Shown piece after piece: positions 55,650 through 64,000 of a stretch of 64,000 nt of DNA (position 1 is its first letter; every line of letters begins with the position of its first letter). The notes under the pieces were generated by a model. That model was not told the origin of the DNA and did no database searches. It saw only the letters and a program-made list of their open reading frames with translations. The DNA comes from Deltaproteobacteria bacterium HGW-Deltaproteobacteria-19 (GTDB lineage Bacteria; Desulfobacterota; Syntrophia; Syntrophales; PHBD01): NCBI GenBank assembly GCA_002841865.1, contig PHBD01000008.1:149955-213954 (forward strand), in the 5' to 3' direction. The translations under genes were made by a program, and so were the position numbers.

Positions 55650-56081
55650 ATGCGAATTCTCGGGTTGGATTACGGGGAAAAGCGAATCGGGGTGGCGGTG
55701 TCCGACGAACTGGGGTTCACCGCCCAGGGAGTGACGGTCCTTGAGCGGAAGAATCGCCGGACCGACATGGAGGCACTGCGCCGCCTCATCATGGAGTACG
55801 AAGTGGAGAAAGTGGTCGTGGGATACCCGGTGCGGATGGACGGCACCAAGGGGATCCAGTGTGAAAAAGTGGACCGGTTCACCCGGCTCCTGGAGGAGAC
55901 ATTCGGACTTCCCGTGTTTCTCCAGGAAGAACTCCTGACGACGAAAGAAGCCGAGGAGATTCTGAGGGAGGCCGGAACCGGCCGCAAAAAACGGAAGGCC
56001 GTGGTTGACAAGCTGGCCGCCGTTCTCATTCTCAGGTCCTATCTGGATCGCCCGGCCATCTCCTCCACCCCGGAAGCGTGA
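55650..56081 (+). CDS. ruvX: Holliday junction resolvase-like / pre-16S rRNA nuclease YqgF
   Basis: A 143-residue RNase H-fold nuclease of the YqgF family. The catalytic N-terminus MRILGLDYGEKRIGVAVSDE, the central VVVGYPVRMDGTKG and the C-terminal VVDKLAAVLILRSYLD are all present. It trims 16S rRNA precursors in E. coli. The ATG is chosen for the conserved M-R-I-L-G-L-D start. It overlaps the GTG of mltG (GTGA). Confidence 0.93.
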   Translation: MRILGLDYGEKRIGVAVSDELGFTAQGVTVLERKNRRTDMEALRRLIMEYEVEKVVVGYPVRMDGTKGIQCEKVDRFTRLLEETFGLPVFLQEELLTTKEAEEILREAGTGRKKRKAVVDKLAAVLILRSYLDRPAISSTPEA

Positions 56082-57163
56082 AGATGACGGCAAAAAAAAT
56101 CAGGGGGAAGGTGATCCTGCTCTTCCTGGCGGGCATTGCATTCCTCCTCTTGGCATCCTTCCTCTATTTCACCTACAGCCCCGTCGACGACCGGTACGTC
56201 ACCTCCACGGTAGAAATCCCCAGGGGGACGGGGTTCGTGGAGATCGTCGATATCCTGGAGAAGACGGGCCTGGTGAGGAACAAACCCTTCTTTTACGCCT
56301 TGGCGGTCCTGAAGCGGTCCAACCGGCAGATCCGGGCGGGCGAATATGAGCTGGCCAGTTCCATGTCGCCCAACGAGATCATCGGACGGCTCGTCCGGGG
56401 AATGATCAAGGGCTACAAAGTGACAATCCCGGAAGACTGGTCGCTCCAGGAGATCTCCGACCTGCTGTCGTCTCCCGAATTCAAGCTGGTGGATCGGGAG
56501 GCCTTCCTGGCGACGGCCCGGGACCCGGATTTCCTCAAGACCCTGAACATCCGGGGGCCCAGCGCCGAAGGATACCTCTTTCCCAATACGTACATCTTTG
56601 CCCGCACCACGGGATCCCGGGAGATCATCAAGGCGATGGTTCACCAGTTCTGGAAGGTCTTCACGCCGGCGATGAGAAATCGCGCGGCACAGATGGGGCT
56701 GACCGTCCACGAGACCGTCACCTTGGCATCTTTGATCGGAAAGGAGACCGGCCTGAAAAGCGAAAAGGACCTGATCTCGGCGGTATTCCATAACCGGCTG
56801 CGCAAGCAGATGAAACTCCAGTGCGATCCCACGGCGGTCTATGACCTGGAGCGTTTCAACGGGGCCGTCAAGCGGAGGCATCTCCGGAGAAATTCACCGT
56901 ACAACACCTATGTCATTGATGGACTGCCGCCGGGGCCCATCGCCAATCCCGGGGCTGACTCCCTGCAGGCGGCCCTCCATCCGGCAGCGTCCGATTTTCT
57001 CTACTTCGTCTCGAGGCAGAACGGGAGCCACGAGTTTTCGAAAAGCTATCTGGCTCACAATGAGGCGATCATCAAGTACCGCCGGATCAGCGAGGCATTG
57101 AAGGCGGCTGAATCGGCGGCGGAACCGGTGAATCAGCCTCAACCGGAACCAGAGGTTCCGTGA
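56078..57163 (+). CDS. mltG: Endolytic transglycosylase MltG (YceG-like)
   Basis: A membrane-anchored lytic transglycosylase that cuts nascent glycan strands. The GTG start overlaps the ruvX stop; an ATG two codons on is an alternative. One membrane helix (residues about 12-32) is followed by a LysM-like region and the catalytic domain: PSAEGYLFPNTY, LASLIGKETGLKSEKD (the second conserved Glu retained), LQCDPTAVYD and PPGPIANPGADSLQAALHP. Length 361 is normal. A hairpin with a T run follows. Confidence 0.93.
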   Translation: MKMTAKKIRGKVILLFLAGIAFLLLASFLYFTYSPVDDRYVTSTVEIPRGTGFVEIVDILEKTGLVRNKPFFYALAVLKRSNRQIRAGEYELASSMSPNEIIGRLVRGMIKGYKVTIPEDWSLQEISDLLSSPEFKLVDREAFLATARDPDFLKTLNIRGPSAEGYLFPNTYIFARTTGSREIIKAMVHQFWKVFTPAMRNRAAQMGLTVHETVTLASLIGKETGLKSEKDLISAVFHNRLRKQMKLQCDPTAVYDLERFNGAVKRRHLRRNSPYNTYVIDGLPPGPIANPGADSLQAALHPAASDFLYFVSRQNGSHEFSKSYLAHNEAIIKYRRISEALKAAESAAEPVNQPQPEPEVP

Positions 57164-57185
57164 AGAAAGGTCAGATCAAAGTCAA

Positions 57186-57216
57186 GGGGACAGATATTAA
57201 TCTGTCCCCATTTTTG
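57186..57216 (+). terminator. Hairpin terminator after mltG (also REP-like)
   Basis: GGGGACAGAT and ATCTGTCCCC form a perfect 10-bp stem with loop ATTA, then ATTTTTG. It is well placed to end the ruvX-mltG transcript. The GGGACA core recalls dispersed REP sequences, including the palindrome at 44081-44171. Confidence 0.65.
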
Positions 57217-57495
57217 TGATCAACATTTCCTGTGTATCTCCTGTCAATCCCCCGAGAATCGGCGAGGTCCTTCCTGATCTCGCCGTCAGGATCCGGCCCA
57301 AAATCCCTCCACTTTTAATAATCATGATTTGATTCAATTGGTTGGAGAGAATTGCGTGCTGCGGGACGGGGTGGAGGGCTGCCTGCGGTCCCGACGCGGA
57401 ACAGGGGCTCCGGACGCCGGTTCCGACGCCCCGTTCGCGCCCTGGTACGAGGGGCGGGAAATGGGCAATTCTTCAAGAGAAAACCGTATTTTTTC

Positions 57496-57525
57496 TTGAC
57501 AAAGGGAAATCCCCCCCTTTATAGT
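57496..57525 (+). promoter_or_regulatory. Promoter of the dcw cluster (Pmra)
   Basis: TTGACA (57496-57501) and TATAGT (57520-57525) with an 18-base spacer lie 40 bp before the mraZ start codon. Confidence 0.75.
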
Positions 57526-57531
57526 CGCCTC

Positions 57532-57557
57532 GTGGAGCGAAGTGGATTGTAGTGGAG
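57532..57557 (+). promoter_or_regulatory. MraZ operator: three GTGGA repeats at 10-bp spacing
   Basis: GTGGAG at 57532, GTGGAT at 57542 and GTGGAG at 57552 repeat at exactly one helical turn, between the -10 element and the start codon. MraZ binds direct repeats of this kind upstream of its own gene, so autorepression of the cluster is inferred. The last repeat doubles as the mraZ ribosome site. Confidence 0.7.
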
Positions 57558-57565
57558 GGCATCCT

Positions 57566-58012
57566 TTGTCTGGATTCCGGGGACAATATTATCACAACAT
57601 CGACGAGAAGGGGAGAATCATCTTTCCTTCGCGATTCCGGGATGTTTTTGCCCAATTCTACGACAATCGCCTCGTGGTCACCAAGTGGGACGGCTACCTG
57701 ATGGTCTTTCCTTACCAGGAATGGCTGGTCATCGAAGAAAAGGTCTCCTTTCAGTCCATCCTCCGGAAGGAAGTCCGCGCGTTTCAACGGTTTTTCATGT
57801 CCGGAGCCATTGATTGCACCCTCGACGGGCAGGGCCGGATCCTGCTTCCCCCCCACATGCGCGAATACGCAGGACTGGAAAAGGACATCGTCCTGGCGGG
57901 CATGATCAAGAACATCGAGATATGGAGCCGGGATCGCTTCGACGCGGAGATGAAGCGGACGGAGGGGGGAATGGATGATTGCGGCCGGTATCTCGCCGAT
58001 CTGGGGATCTGA
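57566..58012 (+). CDS. mraZ: Transcriptional regulator MraZ
   Basis: A 148-residue AbrB-fold DNA-binding protein that controls the division and wall cluster. The TTG at 57566, six bases after GTGGAGGG, gives the family start S-G-F-R-G-Q-Y. Two tandem SpoVT/AbrB-like repeats follow, each with the D-x-K/Q-G-R-I core ([16 protein letters not shown] and [16 protein letters not shown]). It is the first gene of the dcw cluster and reads from a promoter with three repeat sites. Confidence 0.93.
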   Translation: MSGFRGQYYHNIDEKGRIIFPSRFRDVFAQFYDNRLVVTKWDGYLMVFPYQEWLVIEEKVSFQSILRKEVRAFQRFFMSGAIDCTLDGQGRILLPPHMREYAGLEKDIVLAGMIKNIEIWSRDRFDAEMKRTEGGMDDCGRYLADLGI

Positions 58013-58025
58013 GCCGGGGGACCTC

Positions 58026-58964
58026 ATGGCAGCCTTTCATCAGCCGGTCCTCCTGGAGGAGGTCTTGTCTCTTCTGGAGTGTCGTCCCGGCGGGATTTAC
58101 GTGGATGGAACCGTCGGGGGAGGAGGCCATGCCCGGGCCATCCTGGAAAGAACCTCCCCCGACGGCTTGATTGTGGGGATCGACCGCGATGACGACGCCC
58201 TTCGGGAGGCGTCGCGCAGCCTGGCCCCCTTCGGAAGACGGGCTCTCTTGGAGAAGGGAAGTTTTGCCGACCTCCGGGACGTCCTCGCAGCACGGGGAAT
58301 TGGCCCGGTGCAGGGGATTCTTTTCGATCTGGGCGTATCGAGCCACCAGCTCGACACCCCGGAGCGGGGATTCAGCTTCACCCTGGAAGGACCGCTGGAC
58401 ATGCGGATGAACCCGTCCTCAGGTCCCACTGCCCGGGACTTGGTCCGGAATGCTCGGGAGGACGAGTTGACCAGCATATTCAAGGACTTTGGGGAAGAGC
58501 GGTATGCCCGCCGGATCGCCCGCGCCATCGTCGAGCGGAGGAGGCAGGAGCCCATCGGGACCACTGTCGAACTCGCCGCCCTGATTGCCAGGGTTGTTCC
58601 CAGGCGCTCCTCGGAGGGACGAAGGATTCACCCGGCCACCAGGGTCTTTCAGGCCCTTCGCATCGCCGTAAACAGCGAGCTGGAGCAGCTGGAGCGGGGG
58701 CTTATGGAAGGGTTCGAGGCGCTTGCGCCGGGAGGGCGGATCGCGGTGATCGCGTTTCATTCCCTGGAAGATCGGCTGGTCAAGGAGACCTTCCGTTCCT
58801 GGGAAAAGGCCTGTACCTGCCCGCCCGGCATTCCGGTCTGCACCTGCCGGGCAAAAGCGAAGGCGAGAGTGCTGACGAGAAAGCCCATCCGTCCCCGGCC
58901 GGAGGAGGCGGATGCCAATCCCCGGGCGAGAAGCGCGAGGCTCAGGGCGGCGGAAAGGATATGA
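58026..58964 (+). CDS. rsmH: 16S rRNA (cytosine-1402-N4)-methyltransferase
   Basis: Methylates C1402 of 16S rRNA. The ATG at 58026 lies behind GGGGGACCTC; an ATG at 57975 inside mraZ is less likely. The 312-residue product begins with HQPVLLEEVL, has the SAM site DGTVGGGGHARAIL, then FDLGVSSHQLDTPERGFSF and the late AFHSLEDRLVK. It precedes ftsL with a four-base overlap. Confidence 0.95.
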   Translation: MAAFHQPVLLEEVLSLLECRPGGIYVDGTVGGGGHARAILERTSPDGLIVGIDRDDDALREASRSLAPFGRRALLEKGSFADLRDVLAARGIGPVQGILFDLGVSSHQLDTPERGFSFTLEGPLDMRMNPSSGPTARDLVRNAREDELTSIFKDFGEERYARRIARAIVERRRQEPIGTTVELAALIARVVPRRSSEGRRIHPATRVFQALRIAVNSELEQLERGLMEGFEALAPGGRIAVIAFHSLEDRLVKETFRSWEKACTCPPGIPVCTCRAKAKARVLTRKPIRPRPEEADANPRARSARLRAAERI

Positions 58965-59287
58965 CGGTGCAGAGGACAGGTGCATGGGGGGCGGCGATTC
59001 AGCGGGGAGAAGGGGCCTTCTCCTGGTGGCGCTATTCCGCGTTCATTGTCGTGGCCTTTGTCCTGATGCTCATGCTGACCCTGTATGTCTGGTCCCATGT
59101 CCGCATGACCCAGCTGGAATACAAAACCGCCGCGGAGCTCAACCGCAAGGAGCAGCTGCTGGATGAGCAGCGGAAACTGAAGATGGAAGTCGCCACCCTC
59201 AAATCCCGGAAACGCATCGAGGCGATTGCCCGGGACACCCTGAATATGACCTTTCCCGAACAGGATCAGGTCATCATTGTGAAGTGA
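58961..59287 (+). CDS. ftsL: Cell division protein FtsL
   Basis: A 108-residue bitopic membrane protein. A short cytoplasmic part, one membrane segment (about residues 26-45, AFIVVAFVLMLMLTLYVW) and a periplasmic coiled coil follow; the end contains RIEAIARDTLNM. Sequence conservation in FtsL is poor, so position between rsmH and ftsI and topology carry the call. Start overlaps rsmH (ATGA). Confidence 0.85.
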   Translation: MTVQRTGAWGAAIQRGEGAFSWWRYSAFIVVAFVLMLMLTLYVWSHVRMTQLEYKTAAELNRKEQLLDEQRKLKMEVATLKSRKRIEAIARDTLNMTFPEQDQVIIVK

Positions 59288-59303
59288 GGGGAAGGAGCCG
59301 CCC

Positions 59304-61307
59304 ATGAGCAGGGAATCCTCCAAATGGCTGCGTTTCCGGCTTGCAACGCTCCTGTGCTTCTTCCTGATCCTGTTTGTCGCCCTGATTTCGAGGGCGATCC
59401 AGCTCCAGATCCTCTCCGGCAAGACGCTCAAGAAGATGGCCGACCGCCAGCACATCCAGCCGGTGCTCTTCCAGCCCGAGCGGGGGATCATCTTCGACCG
59501 CAACGGGGAGAAGCTGGCCGCCAGCATCCAGGTCGACTCCGTCTGCGCCGAGCCCCCCCGGATTGCCGACCCGGAAAATGCCGCCCGGAAGCTCGCGCCG
59601 ATTTTGCAGATGGACCCGGAGGTAATCCGGAAGAAGCTTGCCAGTCGCAAGCACTTTGCCTGGATCGCCCGGCGAATTTCCGACGACAAGGCAGATACCC
59701 TGGAGAAGCTGAAGATCGAAGGCATCTACACCGTGAAGGAACCCAGGCGGATCTATCCCAACGGCGAACTGGCGGCCGCCGTGATCGGGTTCGTGGGTCT
59801 CGACGCCGACGGGATCGAAGGCCTGGAGATGCGGTACAACGACGACCTGAAGGGAACGCCGGAAAAGCTTGCCTGGTTCCGCGATGCGAAGGGCAAGAAG
59901 ATCTACGCCCGCGTGGACGAGGCGGCGGCAACGAAGGCGGATGACAATTACAACCTGATCCTGACCATCGATTCGCGGATCCAGTACCTGGTGGAGTCGA
60001 AACTCAAGGAGGCGGTGCAGGCCAAGGGCGCCCGCGGCGGTTTTGCGATGGTGATGGATCCGAAGACGGGCGAGATCCTGGCCATGGCCAATGAACCCGG
60101 ATTCGACCCGAACACGCCGAAGGACACCGCGGATAAGGGGCGGAACCGGGCCATCACGGACGTCTTCGACCCGGGTTCCACCTTCAAGCCCTTTCTCGCC
60201 GCCGCGGCCCTGGAGGAAAAAGCGGTCAGCGAATCGACCCGCCTGAACTGCGAAAACGGTGCCTACAAGGTCAACGACCGGGTCTTTCATGAGGCCAACC
60301 GGAAGAAGTACGGGTCACTCACGTTCGGGGAGGTCATCAAGTACTCCAGCAACATCGGCTGTGTAAAAACGGCGGAGCGGCTCGGCAAAGACAAATTCTA
60401 CGAATACATTACCAAGTTCGGTTTTGGTGCCCGGACGGGAGTCGACCTGCCCGGCGAATCCCGGGGCCTTCTCCGCCCCGTCCGGAACTGGACGCGGGTC
60501 GACATGTCCACCGTCGCCTTCGGCCAGGGAATCTCCGTGACGGCCCTCCAGCTCATCACGGCCCTGTCGGCGATCGCCAACGATGGCGTCCTGATGAAGC
60601 CCCTCATTGTCCGGGCCGTCGTGGACAAGCAGGGAAAGATCATCCGGGGAAACACCCCGACGACGGTCCGGCGGGTCATTTCCCCGGAGACGGCGAAGCG
60701 CCTGGCCAGAATCATGACCTCCGTCGTGCAGGACGAGGACGGGACCGGCAAGAAGGCCCGGATCGCCAACATCAATGTCGCCGGCAAGACGGGGACGTCC
60801 CAGAAATTCGATGCGGGCCGCCGGGCCTACTCGTCGGAACGGGTCCGGACGTCCTTTATGGGGTTCTTCCCGGCGGAGAATCCGCAGATCACCATGATGA
60901 TCGTCCTGGACGAGCCGAAGATCGACAAGTGGGGCGGCGTGGCTTCGGCGCCGGTGTTCCGCGGTATCGGTGAACAGATCCTGAACTGCATCAAAACCGA
61001 CCTCCGCGAGCGCTCCCCCGCGCCGCCGCCGCGGGAGATCGAACCGCTTCAGCCGGAGAAAGGGGTGAAGCTGGTCTCTGCCCCGACGCTCCTTCTGAAC
61101 GGTGCGCAGCCTGAAAATGAGGAGAATGAGGCATTGATGCCCGATTTCCGGGGCATGACGATGCGGGAGGCGCTCAAACGGGCCAGGGAGAAGGGAATCG
61201 ATCTGGACATGTCCGGGAACGGATGGGCCGTCAGCCAGGCCCCTCTGCCGGGGACCGCTCTGAAGGAGCGCCGCTTCTGCCGCGTATCCTTCGGCACAGG
61301 CCAGTAA
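59304..61307 (+). CDS. ftsI: Division-specific penicillin-binding protein (FtsI/PBP3) with C-terminal PASTA domain
   Basis: The septal transpeptidase. One membrane segment (about residues 12-30) precedes the pedestal and the transpeptidase domain. The nucleophile Ser292 is in DPGSTFKP, the second motif is YSSNIGC and the third is AGKTGTS (Lys495). A PASTA-like module (about residues 610-667, MPDFRGMTMREALKRA) ends the protein, as in SpoVD/PBP2x-type enzymes rather than E. coli FtsI. It stands between ftsL and murE in the usual dcw order. Confidence 0.95.
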   Translation: MSRESSKWLRFRLATLLCFFLILFVALISRAIQLQILSGKTLKKMADRQHIQPVLFQPERGIIFDRNGEKLAASIQVDSVCAEPPRIADPENAARKLAPILQMDPEVIRKKLASRKHFAWIARRISDDKADTLEKLKIEGIYTVKEPRRIYPNGELAAAVIGFVGLDADGIEGLEMRYNDDLKGTPEKLAWFRDAKGKKIYARVDEAAATKADDNYNLILTIDSRIQYLVESKLKEAVQAKGARGGFAMVMDPKTGEILAMANEPGFDPNTPKDTADKGRNRAITDVFDPGSTFKPFLAAAALEEKAVSESTRLNCENGAYKVNDRVFHEANRKKYGSLTFGEVIKYSSNIGCVKTAERLGKDKFYEYITKFGFGARTGVDLPGESRGLLRPVRNWTRVDMSTVAFGQGISVTALQLITALSAIANDGVLMKPLIVRAVVDKQGKIIRGNTPTTVRRVISPETAKRLARIMTSVVQDEDGTGKKARIANINVAGKTGTSQKFDAGRRAYSSERVRTSFMGFFPAENPQITMMIVLDEPKIDKWGGVASAPVFRGIGEQILNCIKTDLRERSPAPPPREIEPLQPEKGVKLVSAPTLLLNGAQPENEENEALMPDFRGMTMREALKRAREKGIDLDMSGNGWAVSQAPLPGTALKERRFCRVSFGTGQ

Positions 61308-61317
61308 AGGTAGGCGG

Positions 61318-62868
61318 GTGCTCCTTTCCGATGTGCTTCAGGGTGTTGATGTCCGGGGGGTCTCGGGAGACCTTTCCGGGGCTGTGCGTTCTGTCTGCTA
61401 TGACTCCCGGCAGTGCGCCCCCGGGAGCCTGTTTGTCGCTGTTCCCGGCCTGAAGTTCGACGGCCACCGCTTCATCGGCGAGGCCATCAGCCGGGGTGCC
61501 CGGTTTGTCGTTCATGAGCGGGAGTTCATGCCCCCGCCGGATGTCACGGCCGTGAGGGTGGATGACTGCCGGCGAGCCCTGGGCTTGCTGGGACGCAACT
61601 TCTTCGGGGATCCGTCCGGTTCACTCTGCCTGATCGGCATCGTCGGTACGAACGGCAAGACGACCATCACCTATCTCCTGGAATCGATCCTGGAGGCCGC
61701 CGGCGACCGGCCCGGCATTCTCGGGACGGTGAACTACCGGTTCGGCTCCCGGGTGTGGCCCGCGCCCAACACGACGCCCGAATCGCTGGAGATGCAGCGA
61801 ATTCTCCGGGTGATGCTCGACGCCGGCGCCACCCATGTGGTTGGGGAGATCTCGTCCCATGCCCTGGACCTGAAACGGGCCGACGACTGTGACTTCGATC
61901 TGGGGGTCTTTACGAACCTGTCTCAGGATCACCTGGACTATCACGGCACGATGGAGGCCTATTTTGCCGCGAAGAGCAGGATGTTCCTTGAAATTCTGCC
62001 CGGGAGCCGGAAAGGGCGGGCCATCCGCGCCATCATGAACGCCGACGATCCGTGGGGTAGAAGGCTCCTGGCGCGGACGGCGGTGATGACCCTGTCGTAC
62101 GGGTTGGAAACGCCGGCGGATGTGTCGGCCCGGAATGTAATCCTGAACCTCGACGGAATCGAGGCGGAGGTCCGGGGACCGGGGATTTCGACAACGTTGC
62201 GTTCCTCCCTCATCGGGCGGTTCAACCTCTACAACATCCTGGCGGCGGCGGCCGCCGCCGCGGCTCTGGGAATCCCGGAGACCGCCATTCGGGACGGGGT
62301 GGAGCGGCTCCGGAACGTGCCGGGACGCCTGGAGAAGGTCGAAGGGGGAAAGGACGACCCCCGGGTTTTTGTCGATTATGCACACACGGAAGACGCCCTC
62401 CGGCGTGTCCTGGAAAACCTGGCCATGTTTCGCCGGGGACGGATCATCACGGTCTTCGGATGCGGCGGCGACCGGGACAGGGGAAAGCGGCCCCTCATGG
62501 GCCGGGCGGCCGTGGAAGGGAGCAGCGTGGCGATCATCACGTCCGACAACCCGCGGACCGAGGATCCCCTGGAGATCATCCGGGAGATCGAGGCGGGCGT
62601 GGTCGGACTTCAGGTGCGCCGGATCAGGAGCGGAGAGCTCGACGAGGCGGCCGGGAAGACCGGACGGCCCGTCTATCTTGTTGTACCGGATCGAAAGACG
62701 GCCATCGAACAGGCCATCCGGTCGTCCGGTCCCGACGACATCGTCCTCATTGCCGGCAAGGGGCACGAGGATTACCAGATCATCGGGGAGAGCCGGACAC
62801 CCTTCGATGACCGCCGGGTGGCCCGGGCCGTCCTGTCGGGCGGCCGGAACGGGGAGGAGGCCCGCTGA
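61318..62868 (+). CDS. murE: UDP-MurNAc-L-Ala-D-Glu:meso-diaminopimelate ligase
   Basis: Adds the third residue to the peptidoglycan stem. It begins at GTG behind GGTAGGCGG. The 516-residue product has the N-terminal SVCYDSRQCAPGSLFVAVPG, ATP loop VGTNGKTT, carbamylated-lysine segment YFAAKSRMF and, near the C-terminus, TSDNPRTEDP; the DNPR motif marks meso-diaminopimelate rather than lysine specificity. Its stop overlaps the murF start (TGATG). Confidence 0.95.
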   Translation: MLLSDVLQGVDVRGVSGDLSGAVRSVCYDSRQCAPGSLFVAVPGLKFDGHRFIGEAISRGARFVVHEREFMPPPDVTAVRVDDCRRALGLLGRNFFGDPSGSLCLIGIVGTNGKTTITYLLESILEAAGDRPGILGTVNYRFGSRVWPAPNTTPESLEMQRILRVMLDAGATHVVGEISSHALDLKRADDCDFDLGVFTNLSQDHLDYHGTMEAYFAAKSRMFLEILPGSRKGRAIRAIMNADDPWGRRLLARTAVMTLSYGLETPADVSARNVILNLDGIEAEVRGPGISTTLRSSLIGRFNLYNILAAAAAAAALGIPETAIRDGVERLRNVPGRLEKVEGGKDDPRVFVDYAHTEDALRRVLENLAMFRRGRIITVFGCGGDRDRGKRPLMGRAAVEGSSVAIITSDNPRTEDPLEIIREIEAGVVGLQVRRIRSGELDEAAGKTGRPVYLVVPDRKTAIEQAIRSSGPDDIVLIAGKGHEDYQIIGESRTPFDDRRVARAVLSGGRNGEEAR

Positions 62869-64000
62869 TGGCGCCCGTCCTGACCGTCCGGGAGATCCTG
62901 GATGCCACAAAGGGGTTTCTCCTCTGCGGTGACGGACTGGGTGCAATGGACGGCGTTTCGACGGACACGAGAACCCTGAAGCCGGGAAACCTGTTCGTGG
63001 CCCTCAAGGGAGACCGGTTCGACGGTCACCGCTTCCTGGCAGCGGCCGTGACGGCGGGGGCGACGGGGCTTGTCGTCCAGGAGTACCCGCCGGCGGAGTG
63101 GCTGTCGGGCCTCACGGGAGTGGACGTGATCCGGGTGGAGGACACCCTGACGGCCCTGGGCGACCTGGCCGGCCATGTCCGTGGAAAGTTTCCGGTGCCT
63201 GTCATCGCCATCACCGGAAGCTCGGGAAAGACGACGACCAAGGAGATGGCGGCGGCCATCATCGGGCGGAAAATGGAGATCCTGAAGACGGAGGGCAACC
63301 TGAACAACCTCATCGGCGTTCCCCTGATGCTCTTCCGTCTCGGCCCGGGCCATCGGGCGGCCATCCTGGAACTGGGGACGAACCGGCCGGGGGAGATCGC
63401 CCGCCTGACCCGGATTGCCCGGCCGGACATCGGACTCGTCACGAACATCGGCCCCGCCCACCTGGAGGGGCTGGGCAGCCTGGATGGCGTCAGCCGGGAG
63501 AAGGGAGACCTCTTCCGGAACATGGAAGGGACAGCCACGGCCCTGATCAACCGGGACGATCCGTTCATCCGGACTCTGGAGGCGGATTGGCCGGGGGAAA
63601 AAGTGACCTTCAGCATGGACCGGCAGGCGGATATTACGGCAACGGACATCCGGATCGATGCAGAGGGGACCACCTTCCGGCTCGGCATGGGAGGTGGCCG
63701 GCAGAACGTGCGTATCTCCCTCTGCGGGAGGCATGCCGTCTCCAACGCCCTGGCGGCGGCGGCCTGTGCCGGAGTCCTCGGTCTCGAAGAGAGTGCCGTG
63801 CGGGAAGGACTGGAGTCGTTTCGTCCCGTCCAGGGCCGGATGACCGTCCTGCCCCTGGCCAACGGGGCTTTTCTGATCGACGATGCGTACAATGCCAATC
63901 CCGCCTCCCTGCGTGCGGCCCTCCTGACGCTCCGGGACCTCAGGGGAACCGGCGCCGGAGTGGCGGTCCTGGGAGACATGCTTGAACTGGGAGAATCGTC
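62868..64000 (+). CDS. murF: UDP-MurNAc-tripeptide:D-Ala-D-Ala ligase, 3' truncated by the window
   Basis: The frame starting at the ATG behind GGGGAGGAGG runs to the right edge. Visible are VSTDTRTLKPGNLFVALKG, ATP loop ITGSSGKTTTKE, the NNLIGVPLMLF segment, LELGTNRPGEI, TNIGPAHLEGLGS and LIDDAYNANPASLRAAL. It attaches D-Ala-D-Ala to complete the stem peptide. About 377 of the expected 450-470 residues are in the window. Confidence 0.95.
   Translation, partial: MAPVLTVREILDATKGFLLCGDGLGAMDGVSTDTRTLKPGNLFVALKGDRFDGHRFLAAAVTAGATGLVVQEYPPAEWLSGLTGVDVIRVEDTLTALGDLAGHVRGKFPVPVIAITGSSGKTTTKEMAAAIIGRKMEILKTEGNLNNLIGVPLMLFRLGPGHRAAILELGTNRPGEIARLTRIARPDIGLVTNIGPAHLEGLGSLDGVSREKGDLFRNMEGTATALINRDDPFIRTLEADWPGEKVTFSMDRQADITATDIRIDAEGTTFRLGMGGGRQNVRISLCGRHAVSNALAAAACAGVLGLEESAVREGLESFRPVQGRMTVLPLANGAFLIDDAYNANPASLRAALLTLRDLRGTGAGVAVLGDMLELGES

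Larger units (their letters stand above)
57164..57565. other. Leader region upstream of mraZ
   Basis: About 400 bp without a gene. It holds the mltG terminator-like hairpin (57186-57216), a GGCGAG/CTCGCC hairpin (57261-57284), a GC-rich stretch without a credible frame, and the mraZ promoter and operator listed separately. Confidence 0.6.

Noticed and set aside
56730-56770. Apparent loss of catalytic Glu in MltG (LIGKE instead of IVEKE)
   Set aside because: The position that varies is also non-Glu in other MltG proteins; the second, conserved Glu is retained, so the enzyme is probably active.
57342-57552. Short plus-strand frames ahead of mraZ
   Set aside because: GC-rich, no ribosome site, and they run through the mraZ promoter and operator.
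63098-63985. 295-codon plus-strand frame at the right end
   Set aside because: Wrong frame of murF; the true murF frame is open from 62868 to the edge.
1-64000. CRISPR arrays, tRNA or rRNA genes, prophage and intact insertion sequences
   Set aside because: No regularly spaced direct repeats, no clover-leaf sequence with conserved T-loop, and no transposase or integrase motif was found in any spacer.

Overview
The window is GC-rich (roughly 60%), densely coded and bacterial. The mixture of genes points to an anaerobic Gram-negative bacterium of the Desulfobacterota / former Deltaproteobacteria, perhaps close to Syntrophales. This is an inference from gene content, not a measured placement. 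The supporting genes are a selenocysteine elongation factor (SelB) beside FdhD, an acyl-CoA catabolic cluster, a TRAP uptake operon, an RND/TolC envelope efflux system, a DNPR-type MurE (meso-DAP wall) and a classic dcw start. Both window ends cut genes: a flavoprotein on the left and murF on the right.

Layout. 1-6.7 kb: a double flavodoxin-fold protein coupled to a lipoprotein hydrolase, then pyruvate kinase and phosphoglucomutase. 7.1-13.6 kb: a TolC / membrane-fusion / RND efflux operon followed by a LEA14-like lipoprotein and a good intrinsic terminator. 13.7-16.6 kb: a MocR-type regulator next to a class III aminotransferase. 16.7-19.5 kb: an orphan hybrid PAS histidine kinase. 19.9-30.5 kb: an acyl-CoA module with an acetoacetate-decarboxylase-like protein, an FMN oxidoreductase, three crotonase paralogues, an acyl-CoA ligase, a two-module MerR regulator, a large acyl-CoA dehydrogenase and an M24 peptidase-like protein. 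30.7-33.7 kb: a large XRE-type protein divergent from a ferredoxin-reductase-like flavoprotein and a lipoprotein. 33.7-39.2 kb: a six-gene minus-strand operon, dctPQM-pxpABC, with a clear promoter, predicted to take up and open 5-oxoproline or a similar lactam. 39.5-44 kb: an MFS exporter, then an unknown protein with a MoxR ATPase and a CoxE-type VWA protein. 44-50.5 kb: isochorismatase-like, HMG-CoA-lyase-like, L,D-transpeptidase, PdxS, PdxT, a metallo-beta-lactamase-fold hydrolase and a small zinc-ribbon-like protein. 50.5-55.5 kb: a tightly overlapping minus-strand run, selB-fdhD-HD/OB exonuclease-GNAT-DUF2156. 55.6-64 kb: ruvX-mltG, then the division and wall cluster mraZ-rsmH-ftsL-ftsI-murE-murF.

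Non-coding structure adds several points. A 126-bp element with 22-bp terminal inverted repeats occurs intact twice (28310-28435 and 43941-44066) and as a half copy (20767-20822), each time just behind a coding sequence. A second palindromic element, about 91 bp, lies at 44081-44171. The mraZ leader carries a promoter followed by three GTGGA repeats spaced exactly 10 bp, a likely MraZ autoregulatory operator.

The best candidate for something undescribed is the 19.9-30.5 kb acyl-CoA module. None of its three crotonases keeps both hydratase glutamates, its dehydrogenase has Asp where the catalytic Glu is expected, and a decarboxylase-family protein, a flavin oxidoreductase and an unusual double-HTH MerR protein accompany them. 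FdhD also lacks its Cys-x-x-Cys pair. No tRNA, rRNA, CRISPR array, prophage or intact insertion sequence was seen.
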